The translations under genes and the position numbers were made by a program. A DNA stretch of 64,000 nucleotides, taken from NCBI RefSeq assembly GCF_030272615.1, contig NC_081411.1, positions 824,034,397 to 824,098,396 of the forward strand, written 5' to 3'. Shown in pieces: positions 1 to 11,733 of the stretch. Below the pieces are notes generated by a model. That model ran no database searches, was not told the origin of the DNA, and worked only from the letters and a program-made list of their open reading frames with translations. Source of the DNA: Cryptomeria japonica (taxonomy: Eukaryota > Streptophyta > Pinopsida > Cupressales > Cupressaceae). The first letter of the stretch is position 1, and every line of letters begins with the position of its first letter.

Positions 1-1399
1 ATCTAGCCCTTCACTAGGCCTATTTGTCTAGTAGCTCTGCCTGGACTGTTTTATGCCCTTTTCATGAAATTTTCCCAAAACACCAACCAATGTTTTGACT
101 GATTTAGATACCCAATATCAACCTCTATCAATACCCAAAATATTGCCTATGATTTTTTTGGAACAAATCATTTCAAAAAACTGTTGTCCCTAGTCACCGT
201 GATGGCTAATTAGGTCACTTTTGTGAAGGAAGTACCCTCCAAACTCATCCTTAGGTCCAACCCTTCTGTATAGTCTCTAATTATGATGCAAAACCAAGTA
301 TTTTCAAGGTATCAAGGTTCAGTTACATTCCTAAATACCCAAACTCCAAAACCCTCCTTAAATCACTCTTAAATCTAGGGCTTGCTCAAAACCACTTCAA
401 AACTCACTTCCAGAATCAAAAAAAGGTTGATTCACCCAAAATTTAACATGTCTTTACTGATTCCATCATAAAAGTATGACCTCCTTAAGTCCAATCCTCT
501 ACTACTACACCTGTGGCATCAAAACCATGTGTTTTCAGTCATTTGTCTCAGTGTACACCTGCAAACTCAAACTTCCTGTCACCAAAATGTTAGGAACACA
601 TATAGTACATGTTAGAAATGAATCCATCCCATGAGAATCAAAAAAAACATTCACAGGATGAATCCAAACATCCTTAAAACCTCTCAAAACTAATGAAAAA
701 CCTCACTGCCTTTTCTAGGACAGTCAGCAATAAAATGGAAATAGTATTATTTCAAAACTTCAAAACATCTCTAGCTTGCATGGAAAAAACAAATAAACCC
801 TCAGAGCATGGCCAACATGATATTATGACTTCCAAAGAAAAATAAGACAAACCATACACAAAAAATGCAAGAAATTAAAAGTCTCTTATTGCTGTTCCAG
901 AATTACAAACTGTTCAACAGACTTTTCCCAGCCTTCCCACGGACTTCTTCCCGACTTCTTCCAGAATTCTTCACATACACTAATGCTTTCACAGACTTTA
1001 TAGGCATCTAGACAACCACCATAACCAATCCAAATCAGTTAGAAGGCACTAACAATGCTTAAAAGCATGATTTGCACATTTACATACTAACCGTTGTAAT
1101 TCAAATATTTGAATTTACAACTTATTGATTTTGTAACCTATAACACTTTTAATTTATCTAAATCATAATTTGACACTCCTAGATACAATCAAATGAATCT
1201 AGAACCTCATCAAACCAAACTTGTTCTCATGGACACTATTGGCCCTTATTACAATAATTTTATGCATAGGAGCATCATTAGGACACTTAAGGTCTTTACA
1301 CAAACACATCATTTTTGGCATAAGAAACCATAATGGGCTTCACCACCTCTAAGTTGATCTTTCTTGATGTCATGATCCTTCCTTCACTCCTTGGTAACA
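1..1399. other. No gene recognised; AT-rich, probably retrotransposon interior
   Basis: I see no open frame longer than chance, no RNA gene and no LTR boundary here. The next 1.3 kb are the 3' end and 3' LTR of a plus-strand Sirevirus-like element, so this stretch may be the older interior of that element or an unrelated decayed repeat. Nothing in it decides which. Confidence 0.4.
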
Positions 1400-1705
1400 T
1401 GAAACAAGTTCTTGCCTTCTGGGATGCTCCTGCATCAAGAAAAGGAGATAATAGTGGATAAGGCAAAGAGTTTGAGACTAAGACTGAGTCCAAGATTGGA
1501 CTATCTAGCATTCATGCGGAAGGAAATATCTGAGGCACTTGTACAGGGATAGAGAACACCGACAAAGCATATGCAGCACCTCACTGGTATAGTTCAAAGA
1601 ACTGAGACAACAATAAGAGACAGTAAGAAATTTATGGAGTGTATAAACTTAATTTTGGTGGATCTATTTCAAATTGTGACCACACAAGTACAAGGTTGAG
1701 ACTAC
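1400..1705 (+). pseudogene. Decayed C-terminal ORF end of a Sirevirus-like element
   Basis: One plus-strand frame reads as a plausible charged, helical protein tail interrupted by stops near 1545 and 1700. It contains segments such as KEISEALVQG and TTIRDSKKFMECINL. It lies just before the multiple purine tracts and 3' LTR, where an autonomous Sirevirus would end in RNase H, but I see no RNase H motif. The position and helical, Glu/Lys/Gln-rich character recall the C-terminal part of the large second ORF of element C (45661-48544). That relationship is an inference from position and composition, not an alignment. Confidence 0.3.
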
Positions 1706-1900
1706 AACTCTATTGACATCTTGACAACCTTTGTCATTGATGCCAAATGGGGAGTAGTGGTATCAAAAAATCCAATATCATAGGGATCATATGCTCAGGG
1801 GGAGCACACACATTTTTGGTAACTTTTTTTGGACTTTACATTTTTTGATACACTTTTAAATTTTCTCATGAGTGTTGCCATCAATGCCAAAGGGGGAGAC
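1706..1900 (+). promoter_or_regulatory. Multiple polypurine tract region before the 3' LTR
   Basis: GGGGAG or GGGGGAG tracts recur at about 1747, 1798 and 1891, and the last abuts the LTR start at 1901. Repeated purine tracts before the 3' LTR are a known Sirevirus feature; they prime plus-strand DNA synthesis. The phrase 'cattgatgccaaa' before them is shared with the other Sireviruses of the window. Confidence 0.7.
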
Positions 1901-2698
1901 TGTTGGCATATGCACACTCCAATGAGACATTGAAGGTGATTGAAGGTTTTGTCATTGATGGCAACCTTACAATCCTATGACACTGGCAAGGCATTACACC
2001 GGCATCAGTAGATCACACTCTACACCGGCACTCAGACCACTGGCACCGACAGAGAAAGGAAGCACACCGACATAGAGGCCGACAGGATTTTTGTTATATT
2101 ATATTTTGTTATTATTGTAAAAACTTTGAAAACCGACTTGATATCATTGTAAAATGACTTATATATATAAGAAGTCATTGTAAGACATTTGGTAATTAAG
2201 AAAGATGGAAGGAATAAGGAAAAATAATTAGGTAGACCTATCATGCGAAAATAGGTTAAAGGGTTTATGTAAGAAGCAGAGCAGAAACCAGTACTGAATC
2301 TGGTATTATATATGCTATTGTAAAGTAGTACAATACATTGGATTTGTATAATCCACATTGTAAGTCAGTGAGACTTCCCATTGAGCAGTGAGCTCTAGGC
2401 AATTGGCCTTCCTGCATGTGCAGGCCCCTCTTGTAAGTAATATTCTATTATTGGCCAATAAGTGAATATTGTGGGTCACAAATCCCACTAAGGCTTTTCC
2501 CACACTAGGTTTCCTCATTAAATCAGTGTGTTATGGTGTGATTTTCATGTGGTTGCTTTCATTTCTATTTATTGCTTTATTTCTTGCATATCGGTACACT
2601 GTTATAATATGTGCTACATGTTTTAAGTTAAGAAATTCAATCCACCGGTTAGATACTGATTCACCCCCCCCTCCTCAGTATCTGTGGGAATCCTAACA
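1901..2698 (+). repeat. 3' LTR of a Sirevirus-like element (798 bp)
   Basis: It starts TGTTGGCATA directly after a purine tract and ends CCTAACA, giving the usual TG...CA ends. A TATA-like TTATATATATAAG lies at about 2159-2171. The GAGCAGTGAGCTCTAGGC block (2383-2400) and the CCTGCATGTGCAGG hairpin (2411-2424) are shared with other LTR families here, as is the C-tract near the right end. It belongs to the same family as the solo LTR at 11734-12557. The five bases after it are CCTTT; the partner duplication would lie left of the window. Confidence 0.85.
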
Positions 2699-3635
2699 CC
2701 TTTAACATATACGAGTCATATTCATCAATTATTATCCAATCCTTCTGCTTAATATCAATAACCCCCAAGTATTTGAATCCTTTACCCCAAAGAGAGAAGA
2801 GGAAGGAAGGGATATTGCCACACAAATCAATACACACAAATTTATGCAAGCTCGGTTTAAATTTCCTAGTCATGCCAAATGAATCTACCACTTTTAAAGG
2901 TATACAATTTCAAGTTCCATAAGACCTCCTACCAATACACGTGCAACTAGCAATCCCAAATCCTTTGATAGCTATGATTTCCTCAAACAATATTTTATTA
3001 CATACAAAATCACAGATATACCAAAACAACCAATAGTTCTATGGGGTAATTATTACACTACCAACTAACTCCCTTACATTTCACATAAGAGATTAAAATA
3101 AGGAAAAAGGAATTCCAACTACTTCTATTAAGCACCACATACAATTCCTTCCATTTTCACATCATGATCTATACTAAATTATTCCTAAATGCATAATACA
3201 AAGACTTTATCTTTCTATTCATAGGAAGATCAACATAAAATACTAATTTTATGATCGTCGCATTAGTTAAGATGATATACACATTCTTTTCTCATTCGGC
3301 ATTATAATTAATTATGTATAAGGAAAACAACCCTAATAATCCAAGAAAGCACTAGAAATTTATAGAGCAAGTAATAACATATAGACACTTCTCTTATTCT
3401 GGAGACATGCATAAGGAATAAATACACACTTTACTTAAAGTTATGATTCCTAAAAGGAATTAGAGAGAAACACAAGGCATAAATATCTAAGATTCCAAAA
3501 ATTCCAATAACACTTCTTCTAACACAAATCTCAAAGAGTAACTTAATTCAAGGAACATCAAGGAACATTCACAAGAGTAATAGCAATGTCCTTAACTAGA
3601 GATCCTAGTGTTGCAACTTGGGCTCTGATAGAAAA
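2699..3635 (-). other. Probable 5' leader of a minus-strand LTR element, with one unknown short ORF
   Basis: This lies between a Sirevirus-like LTR and a minus-strand primer-binding site at 3620-3630, so it should be the interior of the element whose LTR starts at 3636. The only notable frame is a minus-strand ORF at 2661-2891 (76 codons, containing LHKFVCIDLCGNIPSF and DWIIIDEYDSY). Its end runs into the LTR, so it is cut by that insertion. I do not recognise it as gag or any other family. Confidence 0.35.
3620..3630 (-). promoter_or_regulatory. Decayed primer-binding site (initiator-Met type)
   Basis: On the minus strand this reads TATCAGAGCCC, the core of the TGGTATCAGAGCC site that pairs with initiator-methionine tRNA. 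The leading TGG has decayed. It lies five bases inside the LTR end at 3636. Confidence 0.55.
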
Positions 3636-6600
3636 TGTAATGCCCGCCAAAAATACCCTAGAGAAATATAGCTAAAAACATGCTAATTTAATTTTTTTTT
3701 TTTAAACAATACAACACATAACATCACTTAGGCAATGTAGTGAGAACACAACAACAATTAAGTGTTATGAACATAGAATAATTTACTCAAGTTATTTAAA
3801 CAATTATGCAAGTGGAATACAATAAATCATTTCTACTACTCCATAGGGTATCTCAATTCCATTACTTAATTTGCCTACATAAGAAATAAGAATTTACTTT
3901 CTTCCAGTTCAATACCTCATAATCTTAATCATTATACACACATAGGTGCAACATAGCAATACCATGATATGCAACCTTCTTAATCTTTCATTTAATATGG
4001 GATTCTATATTTCAATGCACCAATATTTCCTTTTTCACTTAAATTCATTTTATACACCAAGTCCAAATGTTCCTATTAACATTAACCAACCTCTAACTAT
4101 AAACATCACCATACACATACCAAGATTAATCCCTTACATTGCATTAACATGATTTCCATTTACATAGTCATTTATAATTCTATGCTCCTAGCATAATTAT
4201 TACTTCATCATGATTCCAAAACCACATAATGCAATACTCACAAAGTCTCCTTAAACATTTAACCCATAGGTCATTTAATACTCATAAATTCTCTTACACT
4301 ATATCAACTAACCAACAATCATCTCATTACAAATCAGGTAACTACACGGATTCATCTCAACACAAAGTATGATACAATATCCTAATTCCATAACCACTAA
4401 TAACATCCACCAAATGGAGATATGATCTTAAACCATAACACATGATACATTATAATCCTTTCCTAAAAGATAAGAATTCATTTTACCATCTACCCATACA
4501 CTTACTAGTAATTTCCATTAATAAGATTAGCAATTCATTCACTAAGAATATCCGTACAACATTTCATAAGGAACCTTCAATTACACCCCAATCATTATAA
4601 GATTTCAATTCAATCATTAGATCACTATCTACGAAGTATGATATTATAATTTCAAATTCTTTAATCACAACTCATAAACATGTCCTAAAATATCTTCCAA
4701 CATTACTCAAACTCATACATCCTATCAAGACATAACATTTCCTCTACTTAAATCATTAGTTAAAGACTTCATTTCAAATCTAATACCATTATCATAACAT
4801 TTACCCGATTTACTTTTAACATGGTTCATCAAGAATACAAAATACATCATTTAGTTTCGAACAATAATACTTATCCACTAGTCATGCATCCATTTCATTT
4901 AATATAAATGTGTTACAATACTGCTCTAGGTTCATCATTACAATCGTCTACCATAATCAAAAGCTATCACTATAACTAGAACAACATAGTTATTTCTCAT
5001 ATACATGACTTCTTTTACAATCATTACATAAAAATTTCATTACATAAATCACATCATCATTTAAATTATTGCTACAATTATTATCCATGAACAATCTAAA
5101 GAAGCATCCTCATCCACGCAAGAAGAATCCAAAGAAAGGAACATCCCAATGGTTTAAAAGCACCAACCACCCGACCATGTGGAACCAAAGGAACCACCCC
5201 ATGTGCTAGGAGATGACACAAGGTCCCAACACACACTATACATCTAGGCTGAAACTCAAAACAAAAGAGACTAACAAACAAGTTCTCTCAAGCAAGAACT
5301 CACACAGAGCCACAAGAATAAACTCCCAGAGGCTTAAAACTCATCAGGACATAAATGCATCAAATAAGCATAATCATAAATCATAAAGGGGGAACACATG
5401 TAGGAGTGGAGTGTCATCACATGCCTTCCTCATAACATAATAGCATAATAACACAAGGCACTAGCCTGATGGACATGTGGAGCCATCTCAACCTATGAGA
5501 GACCAAGGGAGATTAGCTTACCGTCTTCACGACATTCTCATGCTTATCCTAAAATATCCTCCCTAGAACTAAGACATGAGGCTCAAAACTATTCATTATC
5601 TTGTTTAAATGAGTTATAATTACTCATCCCAATCAATTCATTATCAATGTTATCACTTGTTTACAAATCATGGAAAACTCCAATGTGTTCTGGTGGTCTA
5701 GACTTCATGCATCCTTACAAGGAACCTCATGCCAGCTTAGTTCTCATGACCCTAGTCATCATAAGGAAGCCCACTCTTCCTAACATGGCCCAACAATAAA
5801 TCACAAGAGGCTTTAAAACAAAATACAAATCTGCAACATAACACTCATATGCATCCAATGACTTACTCCCCAAAACAAGGATATTCAAGTATCCAGAAAC
5901 ACAATGAACCTCTTGGAAATACCACATCAAAAACTATAATTAACCATCAATGAAAAGCATCATAAATATCATAAAAGCCTTTTAATTCAAATCTGATTTA
6001 AATGTGAGACAAAAATAAAAACAATACAACAACCAAACTCATCTTCATAAAGCCTTATGACAAGGAAACTTGACACAGTCAAAACTACAACAACATAAAA
6101 AAGAAAAGCCTCTTGGCCCACAATAAACATAGGCATATCAAGCCATAAAATTTGCTGTCATTAATGAAAATAAAACCACAGCAAGGCCGACTCACTTGCT
6201 GCCCCAAAACAACAACACTTCCAACTCACCAACCATAGCACATCAATATGGATGAAAGCACAATTCTTTCGCCAATAACATAGGAAGGTAAATATGCTTG
6301 AAACCAACAAAATACATCAAATAAAATCATATATAAAACTAGAAATCATCAACACCCTCAACAATGCCTCTGGTACATGAATTAATCCATAAAGTACCAC
6401 ACAAGCAAGCAACTAGCAAATTGACCTACAGGAAAAACTACAGGAAAAATTATAGGAAAAACTACAAGAAACCATTTCTCACATTCTAACTTGATTTCTC
6501 AAAGACAAGAAGAATAAAATAATCCCTTCCAAATCTGATTTCTAAAAATAAGAATCAATTTAAAATTCTTTTCTAAATCCTCAAACAATCTTTCAGACAC

Positions 6601-7780
6601 CTTGCAAACAATCTTTTTTTAAAAATAAAATAAAAAAAATAATGTGAAATGTCGGTAAAACCACCAACCTGGAAAATGCAGAAATTGGAAGAAAATTTGA
6701 TGTAGAATCCAAAAAAGCAATCCAAGCCTTTAAACCAATTTGAATCCAACCACCAGCAATCTCCAAATCAATCTTAGAAATTCATTCACCAAAGATGCCA
6801 ACCCCTGTGAATGAACAACAAGGCCTATTTATGAAAAAAATAAAATAAAACAAAACCAAGCAAAACCATCCTCCGATCAAAATATTCCAAAAACATTATA
6901 TTCCATACCTACCTTCCCAAAGTTCAAGAAAATAAAATATATTTTCTATCTACCATAAACTTCCAGCCAATCAAATCCAAGGGTAGGTAAAATAAATTAA
7001 ACCATTGACTTCGGGTGAAAATGACTGTTTAATAAAAGAATACAAATTACCTCCTTTTAATTACTTAATGGGTAAAATAATATTACTCAATAAATAAAAT
7101 TCACTTCAACATTAAATAAATAATTTCCCACCATAGACATTTATAAATAAAATTAAATAAATAATAAGTCAATTGAACCCAAATTATAAAAGCTAATAAA
7201 TTAAATATCAAATACTCAACATTAAATTAAATAGATCAAATAATAAATAAATAAATAAAAGATCAAGCCAATTAGATTAAATACATTATTCACTTAAATA
7301 AATTCCTTATAAGGAGAAATCCAATTACACAATGAGAAATCCATACCTCAAAAATCACACAAAAGAAGCTAGAGGGATTTGATTTCCAAACCTCCAACTC
7401 ATGACGAAGAGACTTAACCAATACACCACAGTACTTACTTGACTAACAAAAAGGAAAATCAAAATAACATAAGACATCAACAAATCAGCTAACATCAAGA
7501 TAACCTGACAAGGTGAACATCTTAGACCTAGAGTACGTGAGGGGAACTTGTGCCAACTCCGAACCACATGCCATTGGGATTTAAAGACATGCTCAGACCT
7601 GTGGAGCCAGGTGGTGTCAGTGTCTGGTACCTACAAATACTACATCCACAAAAAAATGATATGACATATGCATATATATTATAACAGACAAGGGTTAGAG
7701 GATCGTAACAACACATCCCGCTCACAATGAGTGATGTGGCATTGTCTCTATCCCGAAGATAGTCAGACAACAATCAAACA
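3636..7780 (-). repeat. Probable long 5' LTR of a chromovirus-like Ty3 element; right end not located
   Basis: Read on the minus strand, the LTR ends ...GCGGGCATTACA immediately before the decayed primer-binding site. This recalls the GGGCGTTACA-type ends of Del/Tekay elements. The body is AT-rich and has no coding sequence I can support. A TATA-like CATAAATAGG on the minus strand at about 6820-6832 could be the promoter. The start of the LTR on its right side is not clear. Sequence to about 7780 looks continuous, and 7781-8089 is AT-rich with no boundary I can defend. The element type is inferred from the terminus alone. Confidence 0.35.
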
Positions 7781-8089
7781 CACTATATGATCAACTCATC
7801 ATAGATAATAATTAAATATGCTCAGTACATAAAAATATCATCAAGTGCACGATTAGTATAGTTCATGATTATAGTAAGACATGTAAAATTGATCAACACT
7901 TATGCTCATCAAATCACATGATCAATATAATATTTTGATAATCAATCACATAATAAGTATATATATTATCTAATAAATCATGTGATCAATAATGATAGTA
8001 TCAACATCATATAAATCATATGAAATAGCCTATGCCCAATAATGCCTATCATGCATGAATTAAAAATCAACTCTAGTCAAAACAAGTCA

Positions 8090-8865
8090 AGTGAAGGGTG
8101 GACACTACAAGACTCTAAACCAGTAAGTACTCCTATGGTTACAAGTGATAAATTGACAAGAAAAGATGAATCTCCATCACTGAATCCTACAAGATACAAG
8201 TCTATGATTGGAGGTCTGCTATATTTTGCTTAGACTAGGCCTGACATAATGAATGTTGTTTGTATTGGATCTATATATCAAAGTGATCCTTGAGAAAATC
8301 ATGAGAGTGCAGTGAAAAGAATTTTTAGATACTTCCAAGGTACATCTGAATATGGTTTGTGGTACCCTAAGGATGATGACTTTACTTTATGTACATATAC
8401 AGATGCAAATTGGGTTGGCGATGTTGATGACCGGAAAAGTACTTCTGGTGGAGCTTTCTTTCTTGGAAAGAAGTTGGTTTCATGGATCAACAAGAAACAA
8501 CATGTACTTCTTTATCTACTGCTGAAGTTGAGTATGTTGTTGCTACTACTAACTATACACAGGTCTTATGAATGAAGCAAATGTTGAAGGATATTAAAGT
8601 GCATTGTATTGGACCAGTAGTTATTCACTGTGATAACTCTACTGTTATTTACATATCAAAGAATCTAGTATTTCACTCGAAGACAAAGCACATATCTATC
8701 AAGTATAACTTTTTGAAGGAGAAGGTGAAAGAAAATGAAGTTAGACTAGTTTATGTGAACACTAAAGAGAAAATTGTAGATATTTTCAATAATCCTTTGC
8801 TTAAAGAATCATTTGAGTACCTGAGAGATAGATTAAGGGTTTTTTCCCATCCGACAGAGAACTGA
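8090..8865 (+). pseudogene. 5'-truncated Sirevirus pol: end of RT and RNase H
   Basis: Recognisable sequence begins near SKPVSTPM, the motif following the reverse transcriptase core. It continues through YKSMIGGLLY and the RNase H segment DANWVGDVDDRKSTSGGAFF (about 8400-8460) to the region around IVDIFNNPLLKESF near the C-terminus. There is an in-frame stop at about 8231, a frameshift at about 8500 where the TAEAEY motif should be, and a stop at about 8573. Gag, protease, integrase and most of RT are missing on the left without an LTR. The copy was therefore truncated by deletion or rearrangement. It is a non-functional relic. Confidence 0.85.
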
Positions 8866-8934
8866 TTGATGATTTTTGGCATCAGTCTAGTATGCATTAT
8901 CAAAGATATCATTGGCATTGATGTGGAGATGGTA

Positions 8935-9219
8935 ATGCTCAGGGGGAGTAGTTAGCCTTGTGATTCAGTGGTTTTTTGCTTTGATAATTTTGTTTGATTT
9001 CTTGCATTGATGTCAAAGAGGGAGAGATATATGTGAAAAATAGAGCTTTAGAGAGATATCATTCATAGGGGGAGTTTGGTATTTGTTTCAGAACTTAATT
9101 GCTATATCTTTATGTGGGAGATCGTTGGTTGTCTTCTATTGGGGGAGACTTTTTTGGCATTTCTTGATACTTAGATATTTTTCACATCTAGTGTTTCCAT
9201 CAATGCCAAGGGGGGAGAT
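8935..9219 (+). promoter_or_regulatory. Multiple polypurine tracts before 3' LTR
   Basis: GGGGGAG-like tracts occur near 8942, 9019 (AGAGGGAGAG), 9067, 9143 and 9210-9217. The last abuts the LTR start at 9220. The typical phrase 'catcaatgccaag' precedes it. Confidence 0.8.
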
Positions 9220-10442
9220 TGTTGGGAATTTGGAGGAATTGATTATGTGTTGCATTGATGTTTTGTCACTAATATCAACACTAGCTGTTTTGGCTGCTTT
9301 ACCGGTATCCTTTTGGTCTGGTAGGTTGTTTGGTTTCTGGATGGATTGGATCATCATGATCTAGTATGCTCCGGTATGCTTGGGTTATGGAATTGGCTTA
9401 TTCATTTTCATGTTCATTCAGTTGGTTTTGATTTGGTGATCGGATGCTATCATGTATGCTAGTAAGCTTGGTTTGTTGTTCCAACGAGGGTTTCACTGAT
9501 AGAGCTTTGATGAAGATCTTTGATGAGATGCATAAGTGGTGTTGGTGCTGCTTCTAGTGGAGATTCGGGATGCTGATAGTGATCATGTTCGAGACTTGGT
9601 TGATTAGGATTATTTCTTTAGCATGTGTGGACCTATATTAGATCCCGATATTATCTAGGTTATGGATCGACTTAATGTAATGTGTGGATTGGACCTCTCG
9701 ATGTGTTTTTGGGATGTCTTATGGGTTGGATATTATTTGTTTGGTCTCTGGCCGACATGTTTTGTAATTATGTAATTGATTTATTGTCTGGTGGTCGACC
9801 TTATTGTTTATGGTCAAGGGTTTGTATATATATGATGTAAGATCTCATTGCAGATCATCATGGTATGGGATATGGAATGTAATAGGAGTGAATAATGTAA
9901 TAATCATTCAGGCAGAGGATTTGGTCGATCATTGGTGATTGAGTTGGGTTTATGTAAGAGGATTTAGTCCTCTAGTATTGAGCTTAATCAGAACAGTATT
10001 CAAGCATAAGAGATGCTATCTTTGCAGTTCATTCTTTCTTCTGGATTGTAGTCTGGATTTTTATGTAGTCAGTGAGACTGCTTTTGTGATGAGCAGTGTG
10101 CTCTAGGCTATTGGTCTTCCTGCAAGTGCAGGCTCCTTAATTGTAATTCACATACTTACTCCAAAAGTATTATTTGACTCTGGGTAGGCTTCCCACCATG
10201 GTTTTTCCCTTTACCGGATTTTCTACGTATAAATCTTTGTGTCATGTGGATGGTATTTATTCTGTGATTATTGCTTATTCTTAATTGATTTATCTTCTAT
10301 TTCAGTATTTGGTTTATGCATTCTGGTATTGATCTTTTGGGTTTCGGTATTAAAGTTTTAGTTGCTTAAGGTTCCGGTAATCTAGTGACAACTAATTCAC
10401 CTCCCCTCTTAGTTGTCTTCCGGTTATTTGAACTATCTAACA
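9220..10442 (+). repeat. 3' LTR of the truncated Sirevirus (1223 bp)
   Basis: It begins TGTTGGGAATTT directly after the purine tract and ends TATCTAACA. A TATA-like run is at 9825-9834, followed by the GTAAGATCTCATTG segment shared with element G. The module GAGCAGTGTGCTCTAGGC (10091-10108) and the hairpin CCTGCAAGTGCAGG (10119-10132) are present. The short C-tract variant (ACCTCCCCTCTT) lies near the end. ATAGG follows; I could not find a left partner because the 5' end is lost. Confidence 0.85.
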
Positions 10443-11733
10443 ATAGGTACATGAATAATAGAAATTAAATAAAACAACAGTACAAATAAATAAATAAATA
10501 AATAATCAATAAAGGAAATAAATAAAAAAATATACGGATAGACATAAATACCCATCTAGTACTTAAACAATAAATAAATAAATATTAATCCAATAAATCA
10601 AAACCAATATAAATAAATAATAAATAATCAATAAATAGATGAGCCAAAAATAAATAAATAGATAATGTTGTGCGTGTGAAGTAGGGTACATGCAGCTGCA
10701 ACACAAACACTCAATAGATCATTACAAGCATGGTTAGCAAATTATAAGCAAATGAAAGATAAACCATGACAAAGCGACCTATCGCCTCCTAAGAGATGCG
10801 AGTATGGATTTGCTCTCAGATCTAGATAAACAATCCCAGTGACTTGACTACACCTAGATGGAGGATTTGAAATGATGATGATATGCAAGCTATATAAGAT
10901 TGATTATGCTAGATCGATCCAAGAGTCTAATTAAGCTAATGATATGCATGATTAAGCTATGATGATGATGTAATTAAGATAGAAAATGATATTGATTAAG
11001 CTACACGATTCAACAATTATGCTATAAAATGATCAAATTAAGATAGATCTAAGATGCAATTTCCTATAATAATAATACTCAAATGATATTCTAGAATGAA
11101 TATGCCTATAGTAACAATGCCTAAATTGATATGAGATGGGATCCTTTGTGCTCCAAAATAGGGGATATTTATAAGATTTCCAAGGCCAGGGGTGAGGTGG
11201 AAGGAATCAACGGTCAAGATTGAGTCTAAAGATATCGAGGGTGAGATTGGGGGAGGCTAGAGAAGAGGTTGGAGGGAGGGACACTTGTCATCTTTGTGGT
11301 GACAAGTGTTAAGGAGCCTTGCTCATGAGAGGGCAAGTGTCCAGGGGAGGAGATATGTGGCATAAGTGCAATGTGTCTTAAGGGGAGAATATCCACACCA
11401 TAGGAGGTTAGGATGAGGAGGTTAGGATGTGAAAGGTAGGATAGGTTTAGTTAAAATTAAGGTTAGGTGGAATGGGTTAGGTTAGGGGATGGTTAGGTTA
11501 GGTGGTTAGAAGTTAGGAGGCATGTGGCTAATTTGAATTTAAAAATTCAAATAATAGAAAAAGGCTAATTAACTTTCAACAATTCATAAATTAATTTGTT
11601 TTAATTAATTAGGGGATTAGAAGAAATAAATTAAATGGGGGGAGAGATTAATTAATTTGCATTAATTAATCAAAGGGAAATAATAGAGATCAACCTATTA
11701 AATAAATCCTTAGATTTATTAATAAGTAGATGA
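10443..11733 (-). repeat. Ty3/gypsy 3' LTR, left part (minus strand)
   Basis: This is AT-rich, non-coding sequence continuing, after removal of the solo LTR, into 12558-12673, which ends at a purine tract. On the minus strand a TATAAATATCCCC box lies at about 11161-11173 and would drive transcription leftwards, as expected for an LTR promoter of the minus-strand gypsy element. The left boundary is not resolved because the truncated Sirevirus abuts it. Confidence 0.5.

Noticed and set aside
5400-7300. Possible CRISPR-like or satellite repeats in the AT-rich 3636-7780 stretch
   Set aside because: Only simple TAAATAAA-type low complexity is seen; there are no regular repeat-spacer units.
7355-7773. 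Two overlapping minus-strand ORFs of 70-81 codons with hydrophobic stretches
   Set aside because: They lie in a probable LTR, overlap each other in different frames and show no conserved motif.
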